A DNA stretch of 64,000 nucleotides from Jatrophihabitans sp. GAS493 (lineage in GTDB: Bacteria > Actinomycetota > Actinomycetes > Mycobacteriales > Jatrophihabitantaceae): NCBI RefSeq assembly GCF_900230215.1, contig NZ_LT907982.1, positions 868,001 through 932,000 of the forward strand, written 5' to 3'. The notes beneath the pieces were generated by a model. The model searched no databases and had not been told where the DNA came from. It was given only the letters and a program-made list of their open reading frames with translations. The translations under genes were made by a program, and so were the position numbers. Position 1 is the stretch's first letter. Every line of letters starts with the position of its first letter. This document shows positions 9,782-18,514 of this stretch, piece after piece.

Positions 9782-9805
9782 ATGGTAACCGGCGGGCAGT
9801 ACCGT
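9782..9805. promoter_or_regulatory. back-to-back leaderless promoters for NUDIX gene and cca
   Basis: TACCAT at 9782-9787 on the minus strand lies 6 nt from the NUDIX ATG, and TACCGT at 9800-9805 on the plus strand lies 8 nt from the cca GTG. Only 38 bp separate the two start codons, so both transcripts probably begin at or next to the start codon. The -10 boxes are inferred by eye. Confidence 0.5.
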
Positions 9806-9813
9806 GGGGGCTC

Positions 9814-11232
9814 GTGACACCGGCCCAGGGACCTCAGGACCTCATTTCAATACCACCGGTGGCGACGCGCCTCGGAGCGGCCTTCCGTGCGGCCGGCTTC
9901 GAACTGCATCTGGTCGGTGGGCCGGTGCGGGATGCGCTCATGGGGCGCCCGGCCGACGACCTCGATTTCACCACCGATGCCCGTCCCGAGCAGATCCTGA
10001 GCGTCGTCGAACCCCTCTCGAACGCGATCTGGACGACGGGCATCGAATTCGGCACGGTAGGAGTGCAGCTGGAGGGGCAACTGCTGGAGATCACCACATT
10101 TCGGGCCGACCGCTATGACCGGGTGAGCCGTAACCCGGAGGTCGCCTTCGGTGACTCGCTGCGCGACGACCTGCTTCGCCGTGACTTCACCATGAACGCG
10201 ATGGCGCTCTCTGTCTCGCACCCCGTTGGCGAGCCGGCGGAGTTCAGCGACCCGTTCGGCGGCCTGGCCGATCTGGCCCGAGGTGTGCTCAACACGCCGG
10301 CGACCCCCGAGGAGTCCTTCGCCGACGATCCGCTGCGGATGCTGCGCGGGGCACGGTTCGCCTCGACGCTTGGGGTCGCGGTGGCGGAGCCGGTACTCGC
10401 GGCGATGACGGAGATGGCACCCCAGCTGGCCCGGATCACCGCCGAGCGAGTGCAGGTGGAGCTGTCGAAGCTGCTGCTCGGAGCGAACCCACGGGCGGGG
10501 CTCGAGGTGCTCGTCGACACCGGCCTGGCCGATGTAGTGCTGCCCGAGCTGCCGGCGCTGCGAATGTCTTCGGACGAGCATGGGCAGCACAAGGACGTCT
10601 ATGCACACACCCTGCAGGTGCTGGAGCAGGCCATCGACCTGGAGACCGACGGCCCGGACCTGGTGCTTCGCTGGGCGGCGCTGCTGCACGACATCGGCAA
10701 GCCGAATACGCGGCGTTTCGAGGCTGGTGGCCGGGTGACCTTCCATCACCATGAGGCCGAGGGGGCTCGCATGGTGCGGGCCCGGCTGCGGGCGTTGAAG
10801 TTTCCCAAGGAGATGACCGAGAACATCGCGGAACTGGTCTTCCTGCACCTGCGCTTCTATGGGTATGGCCGGGGGGAGTGGACCGACTCGGCGGTGCGGC
10901 GTTATGTCATCGACGCCGGGCCGTTGCTCGAGCGGCTGCACAAGCTGGTGCGCTCGGACTGCACCACCCGTAATAAGCGGAAAGCGGCCGCGTTGTCGGA
11001 TGCGTACGACGAGTTGGAGCAGCGGATCGCGATGCTGCGCGAGCAGGAGGAGCTGGACGCGGTGCGTCCGGACCTGGACGGCAACGAGATCATGCGGTTG
11101 CTGGAGATTCCCGCCGGGCCACTGGTCGGGAAGGCGTACCGCTACCTGCTCGAGTTGCGGATGGAGAACGGCCCGCTCTCCCATGAGGACGCGGTGTCGG
11201 CGCTGCGGAGCTGGTACGCCGCGCAGGCCTGA
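9814..11232 (+). CDS. cca: CCA tRNA nucleotidyltransferase
   Basis: A 472-residue class II nucleotidyltransferase that adds or repairs the 3' CCA of tRNAs. The head domain shows LVGGPVRDALMG then DDLDFTTDA (residues 33-56), with the metal-binding Asp pair, and RRDFTMNAMA downstream. LHDIGKP near residue 292 is an HD phosphohydrolase motif, so this is the HD-containing form typical of actinobacteria (PcnA of mycobacteria). The GTG start is supported by a leaderless -10 box. It is divergent from the NUDIX gene, as in Rv3907c/Rv3908. Confidence 0.95.
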   Translation: MTPAQGPQDLISIPPVATRLGAAFRAAGFELHLVGGPVRDALMGRPADDLDFTTDARPEQILSVVEPLSNAIWTTGIEFGTVGVQLEGQLLEITTFRADRYDRVSRNPEVAFGDSLRDDLLRRDFTMNAMALSVSHPVGEPAEFSDPFGGLADLARGVLNTPATPEESFADDPLRMLRGARFASTLGVAVAEPVLAAMTEMAPQLARITAERVQVELSKLLLGANPRAGLEVLVDTGLADVVLPELPALRMSSDEHGQHKDVYAHTLQVLEQAIDLETDGPDLVLRWAALLHDIGKPNTRRFEAGGRVTFHHHEAEGARMVRARLRALKFPKEMTENIAELVFLHLRFYGYGRGEWTDSAVRRYVIDAGPLLERLHKLVRSDCTTRNKRKAAALSDAYDELEQRIAMLREQEELDAVRPDLDGNEIMRLLEIPAGPLVGKAYRYLLELRMENGPLSHEDAVSALRSWYAAQA

Positions 11233-11325
11233 TTCTGGCCGGGCGGGCAAACACCAAATTTACCGTCAAATATGTACGTAACTGTTGAACCTGGGTCATA
11301 GCTACCGCGTAGTAACTGCTGGAGC

Positions 11326-11345
11326 GCGCCTCTATCCGGAGGCGC
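11326..11345 (+). other. 5' leader hairpin before the propeller gene
   Basis: A 7-bp GC stem (GCGCCTC at 11326-11332, GAGGCGC at 11339-11345, loop TATCCG) sits about a dozen bases upstream of the GGAGG ribosome site at 11357. It could influence translation; no known riboswitch consensus is recognised. Confidence 0.35.
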
Positions 11346-11368
11346 CCCGGCTACGTGGAGGTTCACCG

Positions 11369-12364
11369 ATGGCCCGATCCCGCTCGACCCATTCCAAGTC
11401 TCATGTTCGTCGCCGCTGCGCGGCCGTCGCGGTGGCGGCGGCCACCGGCGCCGCTGCGCTGGTGGCCACGATCGGCTCCGGTGCCGCCTCGGCCTACAGC
11501 GGTGTCGTCTGCCCGGTTGAGAAGCCCCCGGTGCAGGTCGGTGATGCCGGCGGGGCGGCGCTGGAGGGTGCGGTGGTGGACAACCTAGGACGGCTGTACG
11601 TCACTGATCTCTTCGGTGGTCGGGTGCTGCGCTTCGACCGGCCCGGTGCGACCCCGACGCTGATCGCCACCCTCCCCGGCGCCTCGGGAGGCGGGGCGTT
11701 GGCCCTGCTGAACGACGGCACGCTGATCGTCGGGAGCGGTGCGGATGCCCGTGTTTTCCTGGGTGATCTACTGCATCCCGGTGCGATCTCGAGAGTGAAC
11801 GTCACAACGGGGAAGCTCACTCAGATCGCGTCGGGGTTCAGTGCGGCCGACGGTCTGGCGGTGGCCCGCGATGGAACGATCTATGCGACGAACGACTTCG
11901 GCGGCCAGATCGGGAAGGTATCGCCGACCGGGGTAGCGACTCCGGAGTGGGCTCCCTTCCTCAGCGCCAATGGCGCTGTGCTGAGCCACGATGACAAATA
12001 CCTCTATGTTTCAAGGACATTCGTGAACCCGGGGGTGAGTCGCATTCCCATCGCGCATCCGAACCAGCCGGAGAGTCTGCTCGACCTCACCGGTTCGCAT
12101 TCCTTCGACGCGCCGGACGGTCTCACCCTTGATTCGGCTGATCGACCGGTTGTGCCGACGGATGTAAGCGGCGTCGTGCTGCGGATCGAGAAGCCGGGGG
12201 TGACGTGCGAACTGGCCAGCGGCATCACCAACTCCAGCGTGGTGGTCTACGGCAAGAGCAGGCAGGGATTTGCCGCCGGGCATCTCTATCGTGCCGGTTT
12301 CGACGGGAAGATCTACGAGATCCCGTCCGGCTTCGACGCGGTGGCCGCGGCCGCCGCGAGCTAG
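11369..12364 (+). CDS. secreted SMP-30/NHL-like beta-propeller protein
   Basis: A 331-residue exported protein. After a basic n-region (SHVRRR) comes a hydrophobic helix ending GSGAASA, a likely signal peptidase I site. The mature part has repeated blade motifs such as LEGAVVDNLGRLYVTDLFGG, AADGLAVARDGTIYATNDFG and FDAPDGLTLDSADRPVVPTD, typical of SMP-30/gluconolactonase-like and NHL propellers. No metal-binding set is obvious enough to claim lactonase activity. ATG 11369 is chosen because GTGGAGG lies 8 nt upstream; an earlier ATG at 11285 lacks a ribosome site. The stop abuts the stop of the convergent DUF222 gene with no spacing. Confidence 0.85.
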   Translation: MARSRSTHSKSHVRRRCAAVAVAAATGAAALVATIGSGAASAYSGVVCPVEKPPVQVGDAGGAALEGAVVDNLGRLYVTDLFGGRVLRFDRPGATPTLIATLPGASGGGALALLNDGTLIVGSGADARVFLGDLLHPGAISRVNVTTGKLTQIASGFSAADGLAVARDGTIYATNDFGGQIGKVSPTGVATPEWAPFLSANGAVLSHDDKYLYVSRTFVNPGVSRIPIAHPNQPESLLDLTGSHSFDAPDGLTLDSADRPVVPTDVSGVVLRIEKPGVTCELASGITNSSVVVYGKSRQGFAAGHLYRAGFDGKIYEIPSGFDAVAAAAAS

Positions 12365-13780
12365 CTACGTCAGGGTTCGTCGCTTGGGTCCGGGTCCGGC
12401 GCGTCGGATAGGCGCGTCGGATAGGTCCAGATCGGGTGGTGGGTCGGGGTCGCTCAGCGGTGGGGTGATGGATTTGTAGTGGTGGCCGGTTGGGGTGCTC
12501 CAGTGGTAGTTGCCGTGGGTGTCGCGGTGGGTGATGGTCCAGCCGAGTTGGTGTTTGAGGCGGTGGTGTCGGCGGCAGAGGGCGTTGAGGTTGCAGGCGC
12601 TTGTGCAGCCGGTGGGATACGGGATGCGGTGGTCGAGATCGCAGCGGCGAGCGGGTCGGGTGCAGGTGGGGAAGGCGCAGGTCCGGTCTCGGGTGATGAC
12701 GTGTTCGGTGAGGTCGCGGGGTGGTGTGTAGGTGCTGCGGCCGCGGTCGAGGAGGGTTCCGCTGAGGGGGTTGGTGATCAGGCGGCGCCAGGTGCCGGTG
12801 GGGTCGGCGGCGATGCGTCGGGCCAGGGTGGCGGGGATCGGGCCGTACCCGTCGAGGTCACCCGGCAACTCATCCAAGCCCAACAGGGTGGTTGCGGAGA
12901 CGGTGACGTGAACGCTGGGTCGCAGGCCGTGGGCTTTCGGCAACCCCGGATCGTTCAACGCCCGCAGGGCGATGTTCAGGAACGCATCAGCCCGGCGCTG
13001 GTCGGCGGTCCGCCCATCCCCGGGGGCCTGAGCTTTCGACTGGTCGGCGACGGCCTTGACGGCGACCATCACCGCGTCCGCCGCATCGGCGGGGAGGTAG
13101 GCCCAGACCGCGGCCATCCCGTCGTCATGAGCGAACCGGGCGACCCGACGTTCCTTCACCGCATCTTCGTGGGCCTGGGCATCGGTCTTGGGGTTGAACT
13201 TGGCGACGGCGCGGCAGACGGTGCCGGTGAACTGGGTCGGCGTCTGATGCCCCACCTTGCCCAGCACCGCGTCCTCGACCTGGGAGGCGATCCGGTCGTC
13301 GCTGATGTTGGTGATGGCACCGACGAGGGTCATCGCGTGCCGCTGCGTCGTCCGCCCCTCCAACAGCAACCGATGCGTGGTCGGGATCCGGTTCACCAGG
13401 GTCACGGCGTGGTCCAACGCGAATCCGGCTGTCCTCGGCGGGATCTGCAGCGCACACGACACGTCCGCCTCCGCGGCTTCGAACGCCAACTCCGGCACCG
13501 GGGATAGCTCCGCCGCATGAGCACTGATCGACGCCAGCAGACCGGCTTCGGTCGCGGCGAACCAGGCCCGCTGCCGGCGGACCGCGACCAACAGGTCCAC
13601 CCGCCCAGCATGACTAAGACGCTCCGGGTCCAGCACCCCCATCAGGGCTGATGTCTCCGACCCCGGCTCATGCGCCGCCAACCACGCAGCCACACCATCG
13701 GGAAACATCACCGCATCGGCAAACGACGGAACCCGCACAGCAGCCCCATCATCCGTCTCGTCGTACGGTGTTCCTCCCAT
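12365..13780 (-). CDS. DUF222 / HNH endonuclease-domain protein (13E12 family), copy 1
   Basis: A 471-residue protein with an N-terminal DUF222 region and a C-terminal HNH nuclease motif: CAFPTCTRPARRCDLDHRIP, then NLNALCRRHHRLKH, supplying the zinc cysteines and H-N-H residues. Such multi-copy genes occur across Actinomycetota and in the 13E12 repeats of M. tuberculosis; their biological role is unclear. ATG 13780 follows a TACGGT box by 7 nt (leaderless); the TTG at 13810 is less likely. A related copy lies at 63268-64000 in the same orientation. Confidence 0.92.
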   Translation of the reverse strand: MGGTPYDETDDGAAVRVPSFADAVMFPDGVAAWLAAHEPGSETSALMGVLDPERLSHAGRVDLLVAVRRQRAWFAATEAGLLASISAHAAELSPVPELAFEAAEADVSCALQIPPRTAGFALDHAVTLVNRIPTTHRLLLEGRTTQRHAMTLVGAITNISDDRIASQVEDAVLGKVGHQTPTQFTGTVCRAVAKFNPKTDAQAHEDAVKERRVARFAHDDGMAAVWAYLPADAADAVMVAVKAVADQSKAQAPGDGRTADQRRADAFLNIALRALNDPGLPKAHGLRPSVHVTVSATTLLGLDELPGDLDGYGPIPATLARRIAADPTGTWRRLITNPLSGTLLDRGRSTYTPPRDLTEHVITRDRTCAFPTCTRPARRCDLDHRIPYPTGCTSACNLNALCRRHHRLKHQLGWTITHRDTHGNYHWSTPTGHHYKSITPPLSDPDPPPDLDLSDAPIRRAGPGPKRRTLT

Positions 13781-13787
13781 ACCCAGA

Positions 13788-13793
13788 ACCGTA
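13788..13793 (-). promoter_or_regulatory. leaderless -10 box of DUF222 copy 1
   Basis: TACGGT on the minus strand, 7 nt upstream of ATG 13780, matches the actinobacterial TANNNT -10. Read by eye. Confidence 0.45.
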
Positions 13794-13881
13794 GCGGTGG
13801 GGTACGACAAAAAGATCGATCAACCGATCAATCCAGAGGCAAAGCCCAACAAAACCTGGATGATTCCGCTGCGGGCCGTCG

Positions 13882-15228
13882 TCAGCTATCCGGAACGAGA
13901 TCTGGCTGCGACGCGATCGTCACGTCCCGTCCGTCCTGCGCCGCACGGTCGGCTGACCGTAGGTAGAGCAGCGCCGTCAGGAAGTAGGCCAGCCCGATCA
14001 CGATCACCGCAGCCGGTGAATGCCCGTTGGCCGGAAGGAGAATCGCGGTCACCACCGTCGCGCTGACGAAGGTGAGATTGAAGAGAGTGTCGTAGAGCGA
14101 GAAGACCCGGCCGCGGAATTCATCCGACACCTGCTGCTGCACCAGGGTGTCGACACAGATCTTCACGCCCTGCGCCACGAACCCCAATCCGAAGGCGGCG
14201 ATGAGCAGCATCGGCATGGTGAACGGCAGCCCGAAGACCAACTGCAGCGCGCCGCCGAAGAAGAGCAGCGCGGCCGGCCACCGCACGTATCCGAGGTGCC
14301 GAGCGGCGACCGGAGTGACCACTGCGGCCAACCCGCCGCCGAGCGCCGTCGCGGCGACGACCTGAGCCAGCCCGGTGATGCCGGCCCGGAAGAATCCGTC
14401 GTCGGTGAAGTAGTTGCGATACAGCAGGAGCGTGCAGATCGTCGTTATTCCGTAGCAGAAACGCTGGACGCCGATCATCGTGAGGGCCCGTGCGACCGGT
14501 GGGTGCGAGGCGATATGTCGCGCACCGGCCACCAGGCCGGCCAGCACCATTCGCGGCGTCTCGCGCGCACTGCGTTGCACGTCATCCGGCCCGAGTGCCG
14601 TCCGCTCGAAACCATGGGCGGCTAGCGCCGACATGAGGTACGGCACCGTCGCCGCCACCGCCACGACGGCATAGGCCCCGTTGGTGTCGCCGATCCAATG
14701 GCGCACGCCGATCGCCGCCCCGCCTCCCACTGTTGTGGCGATCGCTCCCGCGGTAGTCGAGAACGCGTTGCCGGTGATCAGCTCAGCGTCGTCCACCACG
14801 TGCGGCAGCGACGCGGAGAGCGCGGAGAGGAAGAAGCGATTCACCGAGATGACGACGAGCGCACTGGCGAAGAACGGCTGCCCATGCACATCGGAGGCGA
14901 TCTCGGCGGCCACCCCGACGATGCAGAGTGCCCGGACAACATTGGCGAAAACCAGCACCCGCTGCCGCCACCAACGGTCGAGCAGAACCCCGGCGAATGG
15001 GCCGACGAAGGAGTACGGGAGCAGGATCACCGCGAAGCCGGCCGCGACGTCGCGGGGAGTGGTCGCCCGATCAGGATTGAAGAGGACGGCGCCGGCCAGG
15101 GAGGCCTGAAAGACCCCGTCTCCGATCTGAGCGGAGAGCCGAGTTGTGAGCAGACGCTGGAAACCGGGTCGCTGGAACGCGGCTCGTAGGTGCCCGCGGT
15201 GACTCACCCCTGCAACGCTAGTGCTCAT
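13882..15228 (-). CDS. MFS transporter
   Basis: A 448-residue major facilitator protein with about twelve membrane helices, including the PYSFVGPFAGVLLDRWWRQR loop (the MFS motif-A region after helix 2). ATG 15228 is chosen; the frame is open upstream for 87 more codons, but those overlap the divergent yqgE start and are not membrane-like. The pair MFS/yqgE in divergent orientation matches Rv0037c/Rv0038 of M. tuberculosis. The substrate is unknown. Confidence 0.88.
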   Translation of the reverse strand: MSTSVAGVSHRGHLRAAFQRPGFQRLLTTRLSAQIGDGVFQASLAGAVLFNPDRATTPRDVAAGFAVILLPYSFVGPFAGVLLDRWWRQRVLVFANVVRALCIVGVAAEIASDVHGQPFFASALVVISVNRFFLSALSASLPHVVDDAELITGNAFSTTAGAIATTVGGGAAIGVRHWIGDTNGAYAVVAVAATVPYLMSALAAHGFERTALGPDDVQRSARETPRMVLAGLVAGARHIASHPPVARALTMIGVQRFCYGITTICTLLLYRNYFTDDGFFRAGITGLAQVVAATALGGGLAAVVTPVAARHLGYVRWPAALLFFGGALQLVFGLPFTMPMLLIAAFGLGFVAQGVKICVDTLVQQQVSDEFRGRVFSLYDTLFNLTFVSATVVTAILLPANGHSPAAVIVIGLAYFLTALLYLRSADRAAQDGRDVTIASQPDLVPDS

Positions 15229-15278
15229 TCCGAGGTGCCGCCTTGGAGGGTGCAGGCGCATCTTCGACCCGGACCAGG

Positions 15279-15284
15279 CAAGAT
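15279..15284 (+). promoter_or_regulatory. possible leaderless -10 box of yqgE
   Basis: CAAGAT lies 7 nt before GTG 15292, in the position and shape of the TANNNT boxes of the other leaderless genes here, though with C in the first place. Confidence 0.35.
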
Positions 15285-15291
15285 AGTCCCT

Positions 15292-15885
15292 GTGGCGGAT
15301 GCAGAGGAGCCCTGGACCGGGCTGCTCCCTGCATCCGGACGCCTCCTGGTCGCCGCGCCGTCGCTGATCGAGTCCACCTTCAGCCGCACCGTCATCTTCC
15401 TGCTCGAGCACGACGGCGGAGGCACGGTGGGGGTAATCCTCAACCGCCCCTCGCGGACGCCGGTCGGGCAGGTGCTGCCGGACTGGCACGACGCCGTCAG
15501 CGATCCGGCGGTCGTCTTCACCGGCGGTCCGGTGCTTCCCGACGGCGCGCTCTGTATCGGCGCGCTGCGCGAGGCCGAGGCGGCCCTGCTCGGACGCGAT
15601 AGCGTCCGGGTCGTCTCCGACGAGCTCGGCACGGTTGACCTCGACGCGGATGTCGAGCTGGTCAGCTCAGCCACCACCAAGCTGCGTGTCTTCGCCGGGC
15701 ACGCCGGCTGGGCGCCGTCGCAGCTCGACGACGAACTCCGCGAGGGGTCGTGGTTCGTGGTCGAGGGCTCCCCCGACGACGTCTTCGCCGAGTCTCCGCA
15801 GACTCTCTGGCGGGACGTCCTGCGCCGCCAGGGGCCGCCGCTGAGTCTCGTATCCACGTATCCCTCCGAGGTCGGGCTCAACTGA
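15292..15885 (+). CDS. YqgE/AlgH family (UPF0301) protein
   Basis: A 197-residue protein with the diagnostic N-terminal motif GRLLVAAPSLIESTFSRTVI and LEHDGGGTVGVILNRPS, followed by FTGGPV. FAGHAGWAPSQLDDELREG is the second family signature. The family is widespread but its biochemical function remains uncertain. GTG 15292 gives the usual length; an in-frame ATG at 15190 would overlap the divergent MFS start. Corresponds to Rv0038. Confidence 0.93.
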   Translation: MADAEEPWTGLLPASGRLLVAAPSLIESTFSRTVIFLLEHDGGGTVGVILNRPSRTPVGQVLPDWHDAVSDPAVVFTGGPVLPDGALCIGALREAEAALLGRDSVRVVSDELGTVDLDADVELVSSATTKLRVFAGHAGWAPSQLDDELREGSWFVVEGSPDDVFAESPQTLWRDVLRRQGPPLSLVSTYPSEVGLN

Positions 15886-15902
15886 TCTGCCGCGAGAGCG
15901 AG

Positions 15903-16625
15903 TCAGGCGAACAGCGGCGGGAGGGCGAAGAGCATGATGACCGACCAGGTGACGTGGGTCAGCGCCGGAGCAAGCACTCCCCCGGACGCGCGGCGTTGTA
16001 GCGCGAGCACGAGCCCGAGGGTGACGGCGGCGAAGACCAGCATTGGGTTGCGCGTGGCGATGGTGACCAGCGCGTAGATGACCGTGGAGACGGCCACCGG
16101 ATGGCGGCGGCCGATCGCGGCGAAGAGCGCGCCCCGGAAGAAGATCTCCTCGGCGACCCCGTTCAGGACCGTCACCACCAGCACCAGTGGCGTAGAGCCC
16201 TTCCGAGCGTGGGCCAGCACGTGCTCGGTGAGATCACGCAGCGCCGGGATTTCCCGGACGACCAATGCACCGACGACGAAGATCGCCGCGGCGACCAGGC
16301 CGACAACAATCGGAGTGATGATCGGGCGGCGTAGGTCGCCGCGCCAGTCGATCCAGCCGAGGTGCAGCGGGCCGGAGAGAAAGCCGCCGACGGTCCAGAC
16401 GGCGGCCAGTAGCAGAGTGAGCGGATAGAAGGCGGCGCTTCCCGGCGCCGCGGCGAGCGAGAAGCCGAGGACGACGGCGCCGACGACCAGCGTCAGACCG
16501 ACCACGACGCGGCGCCGCATGAACTCGCTATCGGGTTGGGTGTGGTCGCGCGGGACCCGCTCTACCAGCGCCGGACCGAGGAGGCGACGAACCGTCCGCT
16601 CAACTCCGGGCGCCCGACTGGTCAC
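15903..16625 (-). CDS. CPBP-family intramembrane metalloprotease
   Basis: A 240-residue membrane protein with about six to seven helices. EEIFFRGALFAA is motif 1 (EExxxR) of the CPBP/Abi family, and HVTW near the C-terminus provides the later conserved histidine. Family members are site-2-like intramembrane proteases or immunity proteins. Its GTG start overlaps the upstream SDR stop by 4 bp (GTGA), so the two form an operon. The substrate is unknown. Confidence 0.88.
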   Translation of the reverse strand: MTSRAPGVERTVRRLLGPALVERVPRDHTQPDSEFMRRRVVVGLTLVVGAVVLGFSLAAAPGSAAFYPLTLLLAAVWTVGGFLSGPLHLGWIDWRGDLRRPIITPIVVGLVAAAIFVVGALVVREIPALRDLTEHVLAHARKGSTPLVLVVTVLNGVAEEIFFRGALFAAIGRRHPVAVSTVIYALVTIATRNPMLVFAAVTLGLVLALQRRASGGVLAPALTHVTWSVIMLFALPPLFA

Positions 16626-17593
16626 CGGCCGGCTTCCGCTCGTTCGGCTTCGGCTCGTTCGGCTTCGGCTCGTTCGGCTTCGGCTCGTTCGGCTTCGTCA
16701 CGCTGGGCCAGGGCAAGTCGCACCGCTTCGTCGTACCCGATGCGCTCCCCGGGCACAACGTCGAGGATCGAGTCGTCGTGTACCACGACCTCGTTGCTCA
16801 TCGAGTCGATGAGGTTCCGGGCGGTCGTCAGGTCGACGTCGGTGACGAGGGCGAGCCAGAGCGACGAGAGGGACGGGGTGAGCATCGGGACCCCGATCAT
16901 CGGTAGCGGCCGGTGATTGCTCAGACGGGCCGCCCGCTGCAGCATGTCGGCGTAGCGCAGCACCTCCGGCCCGCCGATCTCGTAGACCTGCCCGGCGGCA
17001 GCCGGAACGTCGAGCACGCCGACCAGGTACCGGATCACGTCGAGGAGCGCGATCGGTTGGGTGCGCGTGTAGACCCAGCGCGGCGTGACCATCACCGGCA
17101 AGTGGGCCACCAGCTGTCGGGTGAGCTCCCAGGAGATTCCTCCGTGCCCGATCACGACGGCGGCCCGCAGCACGGTCACCGGTACACCGGCTTCGCCGAG
17201 GAGGTGCTCCACCTCTCGCCGGGAACGCAGGTGATCGGAGAGCTTCTCGTCGTCCGCGCCCAGACCGCCGAGGTAGATGATCTGCTGAACTCCCGCTTCG
17301 GCCGCCGCCGCACCGAAGGCCCGGGCCGCTGCGGCGTCGGTCTTCACGAAGTCCGCCGAGTCCAGCGAGTGCACCAGGTAGTAGGCCGCACTGACACCGT
17401 CCAGCGGGCCGGCCAGACTGGCCGGATCGCTGACGTCGCCGGCCACCGGCGCGCCGGCCCCGTGGTAGTCGTCCGGGTGGCGGGTCATCGCCCGCACCTC
17501 GTAACCTGCATCCTCCAGCGCGCCGGTCAAGTGCGAGCCGATGAACCCGGAGGCGCCGGTTACCAGCACACGGTTCGTAGGAGGTTTGGTCAC
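16622..17593 (-). CDS. NAD(P)-binding SDR/NmrA-like oxidoreductase
   Basis: A 323-residue atypical short-chain dehydrogenase. VLVTGASGFIGSHL is the Rossmann motif, AYYLVHSLDS and IIYLGGLG match the family with DUF2867-type neighbours (Rv-type NAD-dependent epimerase/dehydratase). The last 25 residues are four EAERA-type pentapeptides encoded by a 15-bp tandem repeat. GTG 17593 is chosen; the TTG 11 codons upstream is less likely. It is coupled to the CPBP protease gene. The substrate is unknown; related proteins act on quinones or nucleotide sugars. Confidence 0.82.
   Translation of the reverse strand: MTKPPTNRVLVTGASGFIGSHLTGALEDAGYEVRAMTRHPDDYHGAGAPVAGDVSDPASLAGPLDGVSAAYYLVHSLDSADFVKTDAAAARAFGAAAAEAGVQQIIYLGGLGADDEKLSDHLRSRREVEHLLGEAGVPVTVLRAAVVIGHGGISWELTRQLVAHLPVMVTPRWVYTRTQPIALLDVIRYLVGVLDVPAAAGQVYEIGGPEVLRYADMLQRAARLSNHRPLPMIGVPMLTPSLSSLWLALVTDVDLTTARNLIDSMSNEVVVHDDSILDVVPGERIGYDEAVRLALAQRDEAERAEAERAEAERAEAERAEAGR
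16631..16690. repeat. 15-bp tandem repeat, four units
   Basis: GGCTTCGGCTCGTTC repeats four times (first unit with one mismatch) at 16631, 16646, 16661 and 16676. It encodes the repeated EAERA tail of the SDR gene on the minus strand. Confidence 0.95.
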
Positions 17594-17659
17594 GGCTGCA
17601 GCCTGCCCCGGTGGGCAGCCGCCCAAACGCGCCGCGCCGAGCTGGCCGAGCCCGACCGG

Positions 17660-18481
17660 CTAACTGAGACTGACCAGGGCTCGGACGTCCTCGATCGGCA
17701 GGTCACCCGACGCGACGTAGGCGGTCACCTCGGACTCCTGCAGTTGTGCCGCGCCGCCATAGATGGAGAGGAACGCGGTGTCCGCCGCGTCACGCCCGGT
17801 CGAGATGCGCAGCAGCGTCTCCCGCGGCGCCAGCAGCGTCGCGTCGACGACCCGCCACACGCCGTCGACCAGCGCTTCGGCGACCGCGTGGAAGTCCATC
17901 GGCTCCAAGCCGGGGGCATAGACGGCGACGAGCCGAGCCGGCACCTCCATCGCCCGCAGCAGCGCGACCACCAGGTGGGCGTAGTCGCGGCAGACGCCTT
18001 GGCGATGCAGCAGCGTATCCACCGCTCCGTCGGTCGGGCCGCTGCTGCCCGGAACGTAACTTAGTTGCGAGCCGACCCAGGACGAGACGGCCGCCAGCAA
18101 CTCGGCCCGGGACTCGATCCCGCTGAACTCGGCCAACGCGATCGCGCCGAGCCGATCGGACTCGGCGTAGCGGGACGGGCGGATGTAAGTGATCTCGTCG
18201 GTGATGGTGGCACTGATCGGCTCCGAACGGCCGGTGGCGGTGGCGGTGTAGTCGAGCACCAGCCGTCCGGGCTTCGCATCCAGCAGGTGCACCCGTCCGA
18301 CGTCGGCCAGATGCACCTCGCGGGCCTCGATCGCGGTTCCGCCGAGGGTGATCTCCAGGTCGTCGGTCACCCGGGCCTCGTCGGCCACCGCGACCTGCAG
18401 CATCATCCGCACCGGGTCGTAGACGTCCACCACCAGATGGGCGCCGACGATGCGGGTCAGGTCGGAACTCAGATCAGGCAT
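17660..18481 (-). CDS. transglutaminase-like cysteine protease-fold protein
   Basis: A 273-residue cytoplasmic protein. The N-terminal half (residues about 10-100) looks like the bacterial transglutaminase N-domain, and the C-terminal half holds the core: QGVCRDYAHL with the nucleophile Cys, MDFHAVAEA with the His and VVDAT with the Asp. Such proteins may be transglutaminases or proteases; in several bacteria they neighbour proteasome-like or ATP-grasp genes, but none is seen here. It lies between the SDR and a TetR gene with no overlap. Confidence 0.85.
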   Translation of the reverse strand: MPDLSSDLTRIVGAHLVVDVYDPVRMMLQVAVADEARVTDDLEITLGGTAIEAREVHLADVGRVHLLDAKPGRLVLDYTATATGRSEPISATITDEITYIRPSRYAESDRLGAIALAEFSGIESRAELLAAVSSWVGSQLSYVPGSSGPTDGAVDTLLHRQGVCRDYAHLVVALLRAMEVPARLVAVYAPGLEPMDFHAVAEALVDGVWRVVDATLLAPRETLLRISTGRDAADTAFLSIYGGAAQLQESEVTAYVASGDLPIEDVRALVSLS

Positions 18482-18514
18482 TCATCCATACTGCGCTACC
18501 GGTGTTACGGCTGG

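Noticed and set aside
12365-13780. Homing endonuclease or transposase of a mobile element
   Set aside because: The HNH motif is present, but no intron, intein, terminal inverted repeats or target duplications are visible; it fits the DUF222/13E12 family instead.
15229-15489. Upstream extension of the MFS gene to 15489
   Set aside because: The added 87 residues are polar, overlap the divergent yqgE gene and do not fit an MFS N-terminus.
16631-16690. CRISPR-like array from the 15-bp repeats
   Set aside because: Units are adjacent with no spacers and lie in frame inside a coding region; this is a coding tandem repeat.
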